This document shows positions 33,464-42,171 of a stretch of 64,000 nucleotides of DNA, piece after piece. Within the stretch, counting starts at the first letter, position 1; the number at the start of each line of letters is the position of its first letter. Made by a program: the position numbers and the translations under genes. Origin of the DNA: an uncultured Oscillibacter sp. GTDB lineage: Bacteria; Bacillota; Clostridia; Oscillospirales; Oscillospiraceae. The stretch lies in the NCBI GenBank assembly GCA_910589315.1, contig CAJUTB010000001.1:1-64000 (forward strand), given 5' to 3'. Below the pieces are notes generated by a model that saw only the letters and a program-made list of their open reading frames with translations, searched no databases and was not told the origin of the DNA.

Positions 33464-34917
33464 GACGGCTCCGGCATCCCCGCACCCAGAGCCTTTACTG
33501 GCGGCAGCTGTTCGTTACGGCGGGCATGGTGGTGCTGACCCTGTGCCTGCTGGGAGCATCCTTTTTCTCCCTGAGCTACAACTATGCCCGCAGCCAGCAG
33601 GGCGAGGAAATCGCCGCCAAGGCCCAGGTCATGAGCCAGCTTTCCCTGAGCTACCTGGAAAGCGGACGCTATATGGACATCGAGGACCTGCAAAATGATT
33701 TGGATTTCCAGCGGCTGGCCAGCTTTGCCGCCATGGTCTCCGACGTTCATTTTCTGGTCTGCGACACCAAGGGGCAGGTACTGCTGTCCACGGACGACAC
33801 CCTGGACGGGATGTCCGTGACGGTTTCGCCGGAGATGACCCGTCAGGTGATGGAGCAGGGCAGCGCGTCCTGGCGGGAGGACCTGGGGGGCATTTATGCC
33901 CAGCGGCGTTTTGCCGTGGGGGTCGCGTCGGTGAACCCCATCACCCGGGAGACCGTCGGGGAAGTGGTGGCCGTGGCAACCATGGCCTCGCTGGACTCTA
34001 TGTGGCAGGGCTTTATTGGGCTGTTTTTCATGACCGCCTTCGTGGTGCTGATGATCGCCTTTATGGCGTCCTCCATCACCGCCATGCGGCAGGTGAAGCC
34101 CATCCGGGAGATGGTGGAGGCCACCCGGCGGTATGCCGGAGGGGATTTTGATGTCCGCATGGACGATTATGGCCGCAGCGACGAGGTGGGGGAACTGGCG
34201 GCGTCCTTCAACGCCATGGCGGAGAGCCTTCAGCAGACGGAACGGCAGCGGCGGGAATTCATCGCCAACATCTCCCACGAGCTGAAAACCCCCATGACCA
34301 CCATTGCGGGTTATACGGACGGTATTCTGGACGGCACCATCCCGCCGGAGAACGAACGGCCCTATTTGCAGATCATCTCCGACGAGAGCCGCCGCTTGAG
34401 CCGCCTGGTGCGGCGGATGCTGGACGTGAGCCAGCTGCAAGCCATGGACCCCCTTCGGGGCGGCGTCCGCTTCGACCTCTGCGAGAGTATGCGGCGGGTG
34501 CTGATCTCCATGGAAAAAAAGATCAACGACCGCCGTCTGGATGTGGAAGCCGATATCCCCGACGAGCCGATTCTGGTCCTGGGGGACAACGACATGATTA
34601 CTCAGGTGATTTACAATCTTCTGGAAAACGCCGCGAAATTCGCACGGGAGGGAACCGCCCTGTATCTGGGCGTAGCCGTGCTGGGGGGCAAGGCCCGGGT
34701 GACGGTGCGGAACGTGGGGGATACCATCCCCGCCGGAGAGCTGCCGCTGCTGTTCGAGCGGTTCCACAAAAGCGACAAATCCCGCAGCGAGGACAAGGAC
34801 GGCGTGGGTTTGGGGCTGTATATCGTCAAGACGATTCTGGAACAGCACAAGGAACGAATTGAAGTAACCAGTGAGAACGGAGTGACGGAATTCTCCTTCT
34901 CCCTGACGACGGAGTGA
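33460..34917 (+). CDS. Sensor histidine kinase (HAMP, HisKA, HATPase)
   Basis: The 485-residue kinase has two membrane helices (about 17-38 and 184-207) flanking an extracytoplasmic sensor of about 145 residues. A HAMP domain (about 205-260), HisKA with the phospho-His motif SHELKTPM near residue 270, and an ATPase with NLLENAAKF near 380 and KDGVGLGLYIVK near 447 follow. It partners with the overlapping response regulator gene. The downstream HtrA-type protease suggests a cell-envelope stress role. Confidence 0.94.
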   Translation: MRRLRHPRTQSLYWRQLFVTAGMVVLTLCLLGASFFSLSYNYARSQQGEEIAAKAQVMSQLSLSYLESGRYMDIEDLQNDLDFQRLASFAAMVSDVHFLVCDTKGQVLLSTDDTLDGMSVTVSPEMTRQVMEQGSASWREDLGGIYAQRRFAVGVASVNPITRETVGEVVAVATMASLDSMWQGFIGLFFMTAFVVLMIAFMASSITAMRQVKPIREMVEATRRYAGGDFDVRMDDYGRSDEVGELAASFNAMAESLQQTERQRREFIANISHELKTPMTTIAGYTDGILDGTIPPENERPYLQIISDESRRLSRLVRRMLDVSQLQAMDPLRGGVRFDLCESMRRVLISMEKKINDRRLDVEADIPDEPILVLGDNDMITQVIYNLLENAAKFAREGTALYLGVAVLGGKARVTVRNVGDTIPAGELPLLFERFHKSDKSRSEDKDGVGLGLYIVKTILEQHKERIEVTSENGVTEFSFSLTTE

Positions 34918-34928
34918 GAGAGCAGAAT

Positions 34929-36392
34929 ATGGGAGTATTTGAGCAGCACCGGGGGGAGTTTCCCGGCGAGATTGTGGAAGTCTACCGGCGGCCGGTCCCG
35001 ATACCGGGCCGGGAGCCGGGGGAGATCGTGGAGGTCTACCGCCAGCGGGACCGCCGGGAGGTGGTGGAGCAGTACCGCCGCGCCCTGCCGGTCCATCCGG
35101 CGGAACCGGCGCAGGAGCCGGACCTTTTGACGGATTTGTTTCCGCCGCCAAGAAAAACCGAAAACCGCCCGCTGGAACGGCCCGCGCCCCAGGCGGCGGA
35201 GAAGCCGTCCGCCGCGATGATTCCCCTGCGGCAGAGAAAGCGGCGAAAGACCGGCCTGCGGATGTTCGTGTTTTTTGTGGTGACGGCGGTTTTGATGACC
35301 GTGGGCGTCCGGCTGATGGAAGACGTTGCCCCCCAGGAAATGCGGGACCCGTTTGAGCATTACGGCTGGGAGGACGAGGGACCGGTTGAGGATTTGGCCG
35401 ACAAACGGATTACCATTCCCAGCTGGCCCACGGGTCAGGGCGTAGAGCTGACGGTCCTCCGGGAGCACGGCGGCACGCTGACGCCCCAGGAGGTCTACCG
35501 GCAGGTGAATCCGTCGGTTGTGACGGTGATGGTGGGCATCAGCGGGAACAAAATGTCTGTGGGCACCGGCGTGATTTTTACGGAAGACGGCTATATTCTG
35601 ACGAATCATCACGTCGTGGAGGGCGGCAAAAACTGCTCGGTCCTGCTGGACACCGGAAGAAGCTGCGACGCCATGTATGTAGCCGGAGACGCGGAAAATG
35701 ACCTGGCCATTTTGAAGGTGGAGCCGGGAGAGCTGCGGGACCTGGGCGCGCTGCCTGCGGCGGCGTTCGGGGATTCGGACCTGCTGTCCGTGGGGGACCC
35801 GGTGTACGCCATCGGGAACCCGCTGGGCTGGGAGCTGCGGGGAACGCTGACCGACGGCATTGTATCCGCCATCAACCGGGATGTGGAGGTGGACGGGCGG
35901 ATCATGACGCTGATCCAGACCAACGCCGCTCTGAACTCCGGCAATTCCGGCGGCCCGCTGATCAATGAATACGGTCAGGTCGTGGGCATCAACGTCATCA
36001 AAATGAGTTCCGATTACTCCACCGTAGAGGGGCTGGGGTTTGCCATTCCCTCGGCGTTGATGAATCGGATGGTCAACGACCTGCTGGCCTGGGGCGAGAT
36101 CAAGCCGGAACCCCAGCTGGGCGTTACCGTCCTGCGGACGGGAGAACAGCTGGCGGACGGCGTTTGGGGCCTGGAGGTCCGGGAGGTGGAGAAGAATTCC
36201 GCCGCAGACCTGGCGGGCATGGAAGCCGGTGATTTCCTCCTGACGGCGGACGGCGAAACCCTGTATACCATCCAGGACCTGATGCGGGTACGCCGCCGGT
36301 TCCACGTGGGCGACCAGCTGCCGGTGACGTTCTGGCGGGATGGAAAGACCATGGAGGCCGTTTTGAACCTGGAAAACGTAGTGGACGAATGA
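34929..36392 (+). CDS. HtrA/DegP-type membrane serine protease with PDZ domain
   Basis: The 487-residue protein has a 110-residue cytoplasmic N-terminus, one membrane helix at about 110-128, a trypsin-like domain at about 185-365 and a PDZ domain at about 385-480. The triad is His228 (TNHHVV), Asp258 (ENDLAIL) and Ser340 (NSGNSGGP). The N-terminus holds a near-repeat, EIVEVYR at 14-20 and 32-38 with EVVEQYR at 44-50, not seen in ordinary HtrA. Such proteases degrade misfolded envelope proteins. ATG 34929 follows GAGAGAG; a GTG at 34914 overlapping the kinase stop is the alternative. Third gene of the two-component operon. Confidence 0.9.
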   Translation: MGVFEQHRGEFPGEIVEVYRRPVPIPGREPGEIVEVYRQRDRREVVEQYRRALPVHPAEPAQEPDLLTDLFPPPRKTENRPLERPAPQAAEKPSAAMIPLRQRKRRKTGLRMFVFFVVTAVLMTVGVRLMEDVAPQEMRDPFEHYGWEDEGPVEDLADKRITIPSWPTGQGVELTVLREHGGTLTPQEVYRQVNPSVVTVMVGISGNKMSVGTGVIFTEDGYILTNHHVVEGGKNCSVLLDTGRSCDAMYVAGDAENDLAILKVEPGELRDLGALPAAAFGDSDLLSVGDPVYAIGNPLGWELRGTLTDGIVSAINRDVEVDGRIMTLIQTNAALNSGNSGGPLINEYGQVVGINVIKMSSDYSTVEGLGFAIPSALMNRMVNDLLAWGEIKPEPQLGVTVLRTGEQLADGVWGLEVREVEKNSAADLAGMEAGDFLLTADGETLYTIQDLMRVRRRFHVGDQLPVTFWRDGKTMEAVLNLENVVDE

Positions 36393-36393
36393 C

Positions 36394-36432
36394 AAAACCC
36401 GGACGGAAAACCAGATTCCGTCCGGGTTTCTG
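36394..36432. terminator. Bidirectional terminator
   Basis: Arms AAACCCGGACGGA and TCCGTCCGGGTTT pair between the converging protease and exodeoxyribonuclease genes, with T-rich ends on both strands. Confidence 0.85.
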
Positions 36433-36437
36433 CGTAT

Positions 36438-37193
36438 TCAGGCGTCCAGTTCCAGAACGACCGGGCAGTGATCGCTGCCCTGGATTTCGCTCCAGATGTC
36501 CGCGCCGCGGAGACGGTCCCGGAGACGCTCGGAGATAATGAAATAGTCAATTCTCCATCCGGTGTTGTTCTGCCGCGCACGGCCCCGGTAGCTCCACCAA
36601 GAATAAGCCCCGGTTTTGTCCGGGTACAGGGTTCGGAAGGTGTCCACAAAGCCGCAGGAGAGCAGTTTGGTCATCTTGCCCCGCTCCTCGTCGGTGAAAC
36701 CGGGATTCCGGCGGTTGGGACCGGGGTTTTTCAGGTCGATTTCCTGATGCGCTACGTTCAGATCGCCGCAGTAAACCACCGGCTTTTGGGCGTCCAGCTC
36801 GCAGAGGTAGTCCCGAAGATCGTCCTCCCAGGCCATGCGGTAATCCAGACGGAGAAGCTGGTCCTTGGAGTTTGGGGTATAGCAGCAGACCAGGTAAAAA
36901 TCCGGGTATTCCGCCGTAATGACGCGGCCTTCGTGGCGGTGCTCGTCTATGCCGAAGTCGTATATGACGGAAAGCGGCTCCTGACGGGTGAAAATGGCGG
37001 TGCCGGAATAACCCGCCTTGTCCGCGCTGTTCCAGTAGCGGTAATAGCCGGGGAGATCGAATTCCGCCTGTTCAGGGCGCATTTTGGTTTCTTGCAGGCA
37101 GATTACGTCCGCATTGGCAAAGTCGCAGAAGTCTAAAAAGCCTTTTTTTAAGCAGGCCCGCAGGCCGTTTACATTCCAGGAAATCAATTTCAT
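36438..37193 (-). CDS. xth: Exodeoxyribonuclease III
   Basis: The 251-residue enzyme is an AP endonuclease and 3'-5' exonuclease of base excision repair. It has the family start MKLISWNVNGLRA, the metal-binding Glu in CLQETKM near residue 36, YCGDLNVAHQEID near 150, and the catalytic SDHCPVVLELD at the C-terminus, with GWRIDYF near 213. AAAAGGAGCC precedes the ATG at 37193; an extended frame upstream runs through the promoter and is rejected. Length is standard for the ExoA/Xth family. Confidence 0.95.
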   Translation of the reverse strand: MKLISWNVNGLRACLKKGFLDFCDFANADVICLQETKMRPEQAEFDLPGYYRYWNSADKAGYSGTAIFTRQEPLSVIYDFGIDEHRHEGRVITAEYPDFYLVCCYTPNSKDQLLRLDYRMAWEDDLRDYLCELDAQKPVVYCGDLNVAHQEIDLKNPGPNRRNPGFTDEERGKMTKLLSCGFVDTFRTLYPDKTGAYSWWSYRGRARQNNTGWRIDYFIISERLRDRLRGADIWSEIQGSDHCPVVLELDA

Positions 37194-37235
37194 GAGTTGA
37201 GGCTCCTTTTGGATAGAAAATTCAATACGCCTCCT

Positions 37236-37264
37236 ATTGTAACGGATTTTTGCGGAAAAAACAA
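37236..37264 (-). promoter_or_regulatory. Promoter of the exodeoxyribonuclease gene
   Basis: Minus-strand TTGTTT (37264-37259), 17 bases, then TACAAT (37241-37236), about 45 bases before the ATG. Confidence 0.7.
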
Positions 37265-37293
37265 TTGCCAGCGGAAACAATTTGCAGTAAAAT
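37265..37293 (+). promoter_or_regulatory. Promoter of the SUFU-domain gene
   Basis: TTGCCA (37265-37270), 17 bases, then TAAAAT (37288-37293), about 35 bases before the ATG. It is back to back with the exodeoxyribonuclease promoter. Confidence 0.65.
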
Positions 37294-37327
37294 ATTCCTA
37301 CAATACCAGAATAGGAGGATTTGATCC

Positions 37328-38155
37328 ATGGGTTTTTTAGACAGATTCCGCAGGAAGAAACCGGAAGCGTCTTCTTCGCCAGTGTCCCCGGCGAAAAAGC
37401 ACGATGGTCCCGTAACAGACGAATACTCTCCCGGCGGGTCCCCGATCTACCGGTATGAGGACCATGAGGATGCGGGTTTTCAGCCGCCGGTGGAATGCGG
37501 GGTCTATGCAAGAGAAATCGAAGCGCACTTTGAAGCCCTGTTCCCGGACCGGGGCGGTTTTGTATATCATGAGATTATCAGCGATTTGGTCCATGTGGAT
37601 GTACATATCCTTCGTCCCAAGGAGGAGGGGGATTTTTATGTCCTCTACACCACCGGCATGAGCGACCTGCCAATGACGCTGCCGGAGGAAATTTCCGACC
37701 GGGAGGATTTGAAGCGGGCGGAACTGTTCATGTTCCTGCCGGGTGACTGGAATGTTGGGGAGGAAATGGAGAAGCCCAGCGATCTGCCCTATGAAAACTA
37801 TTGGCCAATCAGCACCCTGAAATTTCTGGCGCGGTTTCCGCATGAGTACAAAACCTGGCTGGGCTTCGGCCACACCATACCCAACGGCCCGGATTACGCG
37901 CCGTTTTGCGAGGGCGTTGGGTTCGGCGGGGTGGCGCTGTCCTGGTTCGGCGGAGATCTGGGACGCATGGAAACGGAGGACGGCCGGAATATTCTGCTGT
38001 ATTATGTGATTCCTGCGTATAAGGAGGAAATCGAATACAAGCTGAAATATGGCATGGAGGGGCTGGACGAGCGGTTCAAAGAGAATGAGCTTCCCCTTGT
38101 GCTGGATATCCACCGCCCGAATTACTGCGCGGATTTTACAGAAGTTTTGGACTGA
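37328..38155 (+). CDS. SUFU-domain protein
   Basis: The 275-residue protein has a basic N-terminus (MGFLDRFRRKKPE), a low-complexity Ser/Pro linker, and a SUFU (suppressor of fused) domain at about residues 55-245. Recognisable parts are HVDVHILRPKEEGDFYVLYTTGMSD, the AELFMFLPGDW segment and the HTIPNGPDYAPF stretch. In bacteria this fold often acts as an immunity protein for secreted polymorphic toxins, but it also occurs alone. GGAGG lies before the ATG at 37328. It is coupled to the YwqK/HEAT-like gene one base downstream. Confidence 0.85.
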   Translation: MGFLDRFRRKKPEASSSPVSPAKKHDGPVTDEYSPGGSPIYRYEDHEDAGFQPPVECGVYAREIEAHFEALFPDRGGFVYHEIISDLVHVDVHILRPKEEGDFYVLYTTGMSDLPMTLPEEISDREDLKRAELFMFLPGDWNVGEEMEKPSDLPYENYWPISTLKFLARFPHEYKTWLGFGHTIPNGPDYAPFCEGVGFGGVALSWFGGDLGRMETEDGRNILLYYVIPAYKEEIEYKLKYGMEGLDERFKENELPLVLDIHRPNYCADFTEVLD

Positions 38156-38156
38156 C

Positions 38157-39035
38157 ATGGCGGAGGTTTTGCGAGTCCCGCAGGATGAAATTGAAACGAA
38201 CGAGGACGACTGCTATTTTGAGGCCGTTTATCAGGGCAAACCCTTTACGGGGATTGCCTGGAGCGATGAAGACGGCGAGTACTCGGAAATTTCTTATGTA
38301 AATGGAACGGCTCAGGGACGGAGCTTCAGCTTGTTTCCAAACGGGGCGATGTCCAGCGAGGAATGGGTGGAGCAAGGGCGGACCGTTAAAAGCGTGTGCT
38401 GGTGGCCGCCGGGACAGATCATCTGGCGGAGGCATACGCCGGGTTTTACGCAGTTCTTTTACCGGGACGGTACGTTAGGCATTGAACGAACGGCGCAGTA
38501 TGAGCGGCTGTTTTATGCGTCCGGCGCACTGCGGCAGGAGCAGGTTTTTGAAACGGCGGGAGCGGTTTGCCGTTATTTCGGAGAGGATGGCAGACTGGCG
38601 GCGGAATGGCGGCGGGTAGGGGACGGCCTGCGCTGGAAGGAAGTGGATTTTTCTTTCCAGGACGCATATATCCGGGAGCATTACGAGAAGCTGCTGGAGG
38701 ACCGGGATTTTGAGCGGTGTTTTCAGCATTGGCTGGGAGAACCGCCGAAAGCGTCCAAATTCCGGCGGTTTGGGCCTTTGGAGGAGGAAAAAGACCGTGG
38801 GGAAATTGGCGCGGTCATCTGCCGTTTGCTTCGTTCGGAAAACTTGCAGGTTCGCTATTTTGGCATTACCTTAGCGGGGATTTACCAGGTGAACGAAGCA
38901 AAGGCCCTGCTGCAAGAGGCTCTTTCTGTGGAAGTGTGTCCTCCGGCTGTCCGGCGTTTGGACGGAAACGGAATGTCTTACGGCAGGACCATTGCCGAAG
39001 CGGCCAGACGGGCGTTGGAAAAATTTCGCCGGTGA
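38157..39035 (+). CDS. YwqK/MORN-like repeat protein with C-terminal HEAT-like region
   Basis: The 292-residue product has N-terminal beta repeats of YwqK or MORN type at about residues 15-160 (SDEDGEYSEISYVNGTAQG, FPNGAMSSEEW, YRDGTLGIERT, FGEDGRLAAEW), then a helical region at about 205-292 resembling a HEAT repeat (ICRLLRSENLQVRYFGITLAG). YwqK-type proteins are annotated as antitoxins or immunity partners. The ATG at 38157 lies one base after the SUFU stop, so the genes are coupled, but the ribosome site is weak. Confidence 0.75.
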   Translation: MAEVLRVPQDEIETNEDDCYFEAVYQGKPFTGIAWSDEDGEYSEISYVNGTAQGRSFSLFPNGAMSSEEWVEQGRTVKSVCWWPPGQIIWRRHTPGFTQFFYRDGTLGIERTAQYERLFYASGALRQEQVFETAGAVCRYFGEDGRLAAEWRRVGDGLRWKEVDFSFQDAYIREHYEKLLEDRDFERCFQHWLGEPPKASKFRRFGPLEEEKDRGEIGAVICRLLRSENLQVRYFGITLAGIYQVNEAKALLQEALSVEVCPPAVRRLDGNGMSYGRTIAEAARRALEKFRR

Positions 39036-39066
39036 ACCGCTGACGGAAAGCGGCTTCCTAACAAAA

Positions 39067-39115
39067 GACTCCCTCTGTGAGACGGCTGCGGTCTCATAGA
39101 GGGAGTAGCTTTTTG
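39067..39115 (+). terminator. Rho-independent terminator after the SUFU/YwqK pair
   Basis: A long stem (ACTCCCTCTGTGAGAC and GTCTCATAGAGGGAGT) is followed by AGCTTTTTG. Confidence 0.88.
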
Positions 39116-39116
39116 A

Positions 39117-39749
39117 TTACTCGGTTTTTTGCGGTCCGGAATGCCGGTCCCGCTCGTATTCCAGACGCTGGGCTTCCCATTTGGCGCGGTCGCTGCCGTC
39201 GAGGGGGCGGAGAACCCGGCAGGGGTTTCCGCCGGCGATGACGCCGGAGGGAATGTCCTTTGTAACGATGGACCCGGCGGCAATGATGGTATTACTGCCG
39301 ATGGTCACGCCTGGAAGGACAACGGAGTTTCCGCCAATCCAAACGTTATCGCCGATGGTAATCGGAAGGCCGAATTCCAGGTCCAGGTTGCGGACTTCCG
39401 GGACGGTGGGGTGTCCGGCAGTATACAGACAAACCCGGGGCGCGAAATAGGCGCGGCTGCCGATGGTAATGGGGGCAACGTCCAGGAAAATGCAGTCGTA
39501 GTTTGCGTAAAAATTGTCTCCGAGATGAATCTGCGAACCGTAGTCGCAGCGGAAAGACGGTTCTATGTAGCAGTCTTTTCCCATGGAGCCAAGGAGCTGC
39601 TTTAAGATGGCGTCGCGTTCTTCCCAGGCGTTTGGGTGGGTGTTGTTGTACTTCCAGCAAAGCTCGTGGGCACGTGCGCGAGCGGCGGCCAGGGTTTCGT
39701 CTCCGGCAAAATAGAGCTTTCCGGAGAGCATCCGTTCCTGTTCGGTCAT
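39117..39749 (-). CDS. maa: Sugar O-acetyltransferase (Maa/NodL/LacA family)
   Basis: The 210-residue enzyme is a left-handed parallel beta-helix acetyltransferase that moves acetyl from acetyl-CoA to maltose, galactoside or similar sugars. It has the N-terminal MTEQERMLSGKLYFA, the helix repeats (ITIGDNVWIGGNSVVLPGVTIGSNTIIAAGSIVTKDIP) and the conserved catalytic His in TAGHP near residue 115. GGAGGGA precedes the ATG at 39749. It is monocistronic. The natural substrate is unknown. Confidence 0.9.
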   Translation of the reverse strand: MTEQERMLSGKLYFAGDETLAAARARAHELCWKYNNTHPNAWEERDAILKQLLGSMGKDCYIEPSFRCDYGSQIHLGDNFYANYDCIFLDVAPITIGSRAYFAPRVCLYTAGHPTVPEVRNLDLEFGLPITIGDNVWIGGNSVVLPGVTIGSNTIIAAGSIVTKDIPSGVIAGGNPCRVLRPLDGSDRAKWEAQRLEYERDRHSGPQKTE

Positions 39750-39826
39750 AAGATCCCTCCTCATAAAAAATACGGCGCAGAAAGCTGCTTCAAGCACCGG
39801 ATTCGCGGCGAGTCAGCTTTCTTTTG

Positions 39827-39856
39827 CTTACTTTTCTTTCTCGAAAGAAAAGTAAG
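39827..39856. repeat. Perfect 30-base palindrome at the end of an unknown gene
   Basis: CTTACTTTTCTTTC and GAAAGAAAAGTAAG form perfect 14-bp arms with a TC centre. It begins next to the stop of the minus-strand gene ending at 39857, so it may act as a terminator, but it also resembles a repeated intergenic palindrome. Confidence 0.65.
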
Positions 39857-40519
39857 TCAGACGCTGTTGTAACGGCGGAGAGCACAGTTATACAGAGCGG
39901 CCATGCGGGGTTCTAAAACCGGTTCCGTGACTTCTTCGCCGTCTTCCTGATAGTACCAGTTGTCGCCGTCCGTGCTGATCTGGGACTCCAGATCCTTCAG
40001 CTTGAATGTGTTCAGCTCTACGCTGCCGCGGTTCCAGGTCCGCAAGACATAGGGGACGCTGACATCCGCCGGAGAATCAATAATCGCCAGGCGCAGCTCC
40101 TCAATATATGCGCCGCCAAAGGGCTGCTCTAATTTTACATCGGCAAAGCCGCTGTCATAAAACGCCTCCAGAGCCGACTCCAGATCGCTGTTATTCCAGA
40201 CCGGCGCAATCAAGCTCACTTCCTGAAGCTGAATCCGCTTCTTTCCAGAGGGCTGAAGACCCGAAATTGGAATCAGATCGTCCAGCTCAAAGGGGCCGGT
40301 CTTGGTCTTGGGCAGAAAAATCCGAGAGGCGCTGTCGGCGGTCAGACTTGCCAGGAGCGCGTGTATCGCCCAGTCAAGAAACAAATCAAAATTCCGGCCG
40401 GACGCCTTGCATCGCTGGACGCCGCTGCTTAAAAATTTTGACATGGACTCATAATCCGTCAGCACCATAGGCGGGAGAGGACCTTCATATAAGTTTTTCA
40501 ATCGTGTGACTTTCCGCAT
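39857..40519 (-). CDS. Protein of unknown function
   Basis: This 220-residue soluble protein has no signal, membrane segment or recognised motif. Notable segments are MRKVTRLKNLYEGPLPPMVL at the start, SRIFLPKTKTGPFELDDLIP near residue 95 and EELRLAIIDSPADVSVPYVL near 160. TTGGAGG lies eight bases before the ATG at 40519; the longer frame to 40678 has no ribosome site and covers the promoter. It ends in a perfect palindrome. Confidence 0.75.
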   Translation of the reverse strand: MRKVTRLKNLYEGPLPPMVLTDYESMSKFLSSGVQRCKASGRNFDLFLDWAIHALLASLTADSASRIFLPKTKTGPFELDDLIPISGLQPSGKKRIQLQEVSLIAPVWNNSDLESALEAFYDSGFADVKLEQPFGGAYIEELRLAIIDSPADVSVPYVLRTWNRGSVELNTFKLKDLESQISTDGDNWYYQEDGEEVTEPVLEPRMAALYNCALRRYNSV

Positions 40520-40574
40520 AGATAACCTCCAATATAGAGCGGGCCGTCTGGCCCGCAGGGCTTGCCTGACGGCT

Positions 40575-40603
40575 ATTTTACCACGAAGGAAGTCGAAAAA
40601 CAA
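40575..40603 (-). promoter_or_regulatory. Promoter of the unknown gene at 39857-40519
   Basis: Minus-strand TTGTTT (40603-40598), 17 bases, then TAAAAT (40580-40575). A GC-rich hairpin in the leader lies between it and the start. Confidence 0.6.
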
Positions 40604-40676
40604 CCTAAAAAATACAGTGGATTTGACGGCGGAAGCCGGGGAAGTCATTTTGGACGGGGCGTCCGGCGAAAAGAAC

Positions 40677-40705
40677 ACAAAAGGCCCCCGAAGGGACCTT
40701 TTGCA
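40677..40705 (-). terminator. Terminator of the secreted protease gene
   Basis: On the minus strand the stem AAAAGGTCCC/GGGGCCTTTT with a TTCG loop is followed by T-rich TTTTGTGTTC. Confidence 0.7.
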
Positions 40706-40753
40706 GATTCTTAATATGTATTTATGCAGTGGGGGAACCGGACATGATTTTGC

Positions 40754-41980
40754 TCAGAAATCCGATTTATGCGCCTCATACTCGGCGGTGGCCTCCGCCA
40801 GAGTCTGGCCCTCAATGGTCCAGTCGACCTCGAGAATCGCCTCCACCGGGACGGCAAGATACATATTGTTGCCGTATGTATACGCGCCGGAGGTGACGCC
40901 GGTTACACGGCCGTAAACGTTCAGCAGCGCGCCGCCGCTGCTGCCGTGGGAAATATCGGCGGTGTTCATCACCATCGGCAGGGCGTAGCTCTCCACGTCG
41001 CGGTTGGTGTCGCTGACGATGCCGCTGCTGACCGCAAGACCCAGACCCAGCGGATTGCCCAGGGTATACACCACGTCGCCGGGGCGGAGGTCCTTCGTGC
41101 CGGCAATATCCAGCGTGGCAAAAGCGGGGGTGACCTCGCCCTCAACGGACATCTGGTTCACGCGGACAAGGGCAATGTCAATATCCGGGTCATAGAACAA
41201 AACCCGCTCAATGGAATACGTCTCGCCGGTAACAAGCGTGGCGGTGGCCAGGACCGCCGTGTCAATGGTATGATGGTTTGTCACGGCAAGGCCGTCGGCG
41301 GTGATGAAAAAGCCGCTGGCTTCGCCGGAAACCTTTTTCTCCCGGAAATCCTTCTCGCTGTCATAAGAACGGATGCAGAACACAGCGGACATATAACGGT
41401 CCGCAACCTGCCGGGCGGTCAGCTCCTGATTGAACAGGCCGAGGGCATTGGCGGTGGCCTGTGTGCAAAGGCCCTGGTCAATCCGCTTTTGAATGAGGGT
41501 GGAGCCGTCGGGGGCGGGGAAGGTCAGCGCGTCCCGGACAATCTGAAACAGGTCGCCTCGGGTGAGTTCGCCCTTGTAGGTCTTGGAGATCATGCCGATA
41601 TGCCGCGCATAGGTGGCGGCGGTTTCTGCGGGGAAGCCGCCGTCCTCATATCCCAGAAGCCGGAACAGGGACGCGCAGAATTCATCCGCCGTAACGGCCT
41701 CCTTCTGGCCGCTGGCCGACGTAACCCAGCCTTTGTCCATCGCATAATCCAGCGCGCTGTGATCGCTTCTGTTGCCGCCGGAGAGCATGACCAGCAAGGC
41801 CGTGGACTGGGCGCGGAGGGCGGGTTCTCCAAGGACGTAATCCTCCGCCTCGTCCATCAAATTCAATGCCGCCAGAAGATCGGCGGCCCGGTGTCCCTCG
41901 CCCTCCAGCGCGGAGGCGGCGGGCAGCGCGGAGATCAGCAGAATCAGGGCGCAGAACATTGCGATTAGTCTCTTTTTCAT
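40754..41980 (-). CDS. Secreted trypsin-like serine protease with degenerate SLH-like N-terminus
   Basis: The 408-residue protein has a signal peptide (residues 1-24, cleaved at SALEG), an N-terminal region of about 130 residues with features of surface-layer homology repeats (DLLAALNLM..., LTRGDLFQIVRDALTFP), and a trypsin-like domain at about 195-390. The triad is the His of VTNHHTI, the Asp of DIDIALVRV and the Ser of HGSSGGALL. It is related to HtrA proteases but lacks a PDZ domain. It would act at the cell surface. GGAGG precedes the ATG at 41980. Confidence 0.85.
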   Translation of the reverse strand: MKKRLIAMFCALILLISALPAASALEGEGHRAADLLAALNLMDEAEDYVLGEPALRAQSTALLVMLSGGNRSDHSALDYAMDKGWVTSASGQKEAVTADEFCASLFRLLGYEDGGFPAETAATYARHIGMISKTYKGELTRGDLFQIVRDALTFPAPDGSTLIQKRIDQGLCTQATANALGLFNQELTARQVADRYMSAVFCIRSYDSEKDFREKKVSGEASGFFITADGLAVTNHHTIDTAVLATATLVTGETYSIERVLFYDPDIDIALVRVNQMSVEGEVTPAFATLDIAGTKDLRPGDVVYTLGNPLGLGLAVSSGIVSDTNRDVESYALPMVMNTADISHGSSGGALLNVYGRVTGVTSGAYTYGNNMYLAVPVEAILEVDWTIEGQTLAEATAEYEAHKSDF

Positions 41981-42012
41981 GTAGAAGCCTCCAAAACTAG
42001 AAATATGCCGTT

Positions 42013-42041
42013 ATTTTAGCACGCTTTTCCTCGGATTGCAA
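42013..42041 (-). promoter_or_regulatory. Promoter of the secreted protease gene
   Basis: Minus-strand TTGCAA (42041-42036), 17 bases, then TAAAAT (42018-42013). Confidence 0.65.
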
Positions 42042-42051
42042 GGGGCGGAGC

Positions 42052-42080
42052 TGGACAGGGGCGGAAAAGTTTGGTATAAT
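42052..42080 (+). promoter_or_regulatory. Promoter of deoC
   Basis: TGGACA (42052-42057), 17 bases, then TATAAT (42075-42080), about 90 bases before the ATG. Confidence 0.7.
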
Positions 42081-42171
42081 AATAATAACCGTCCAATACG
42101 GGCGGATTCCAGCCGCTGGCAGACTGCGGAGCCTTGGCGTCTGAATTTACCAAAGAAAGGGAGAATGTTCA

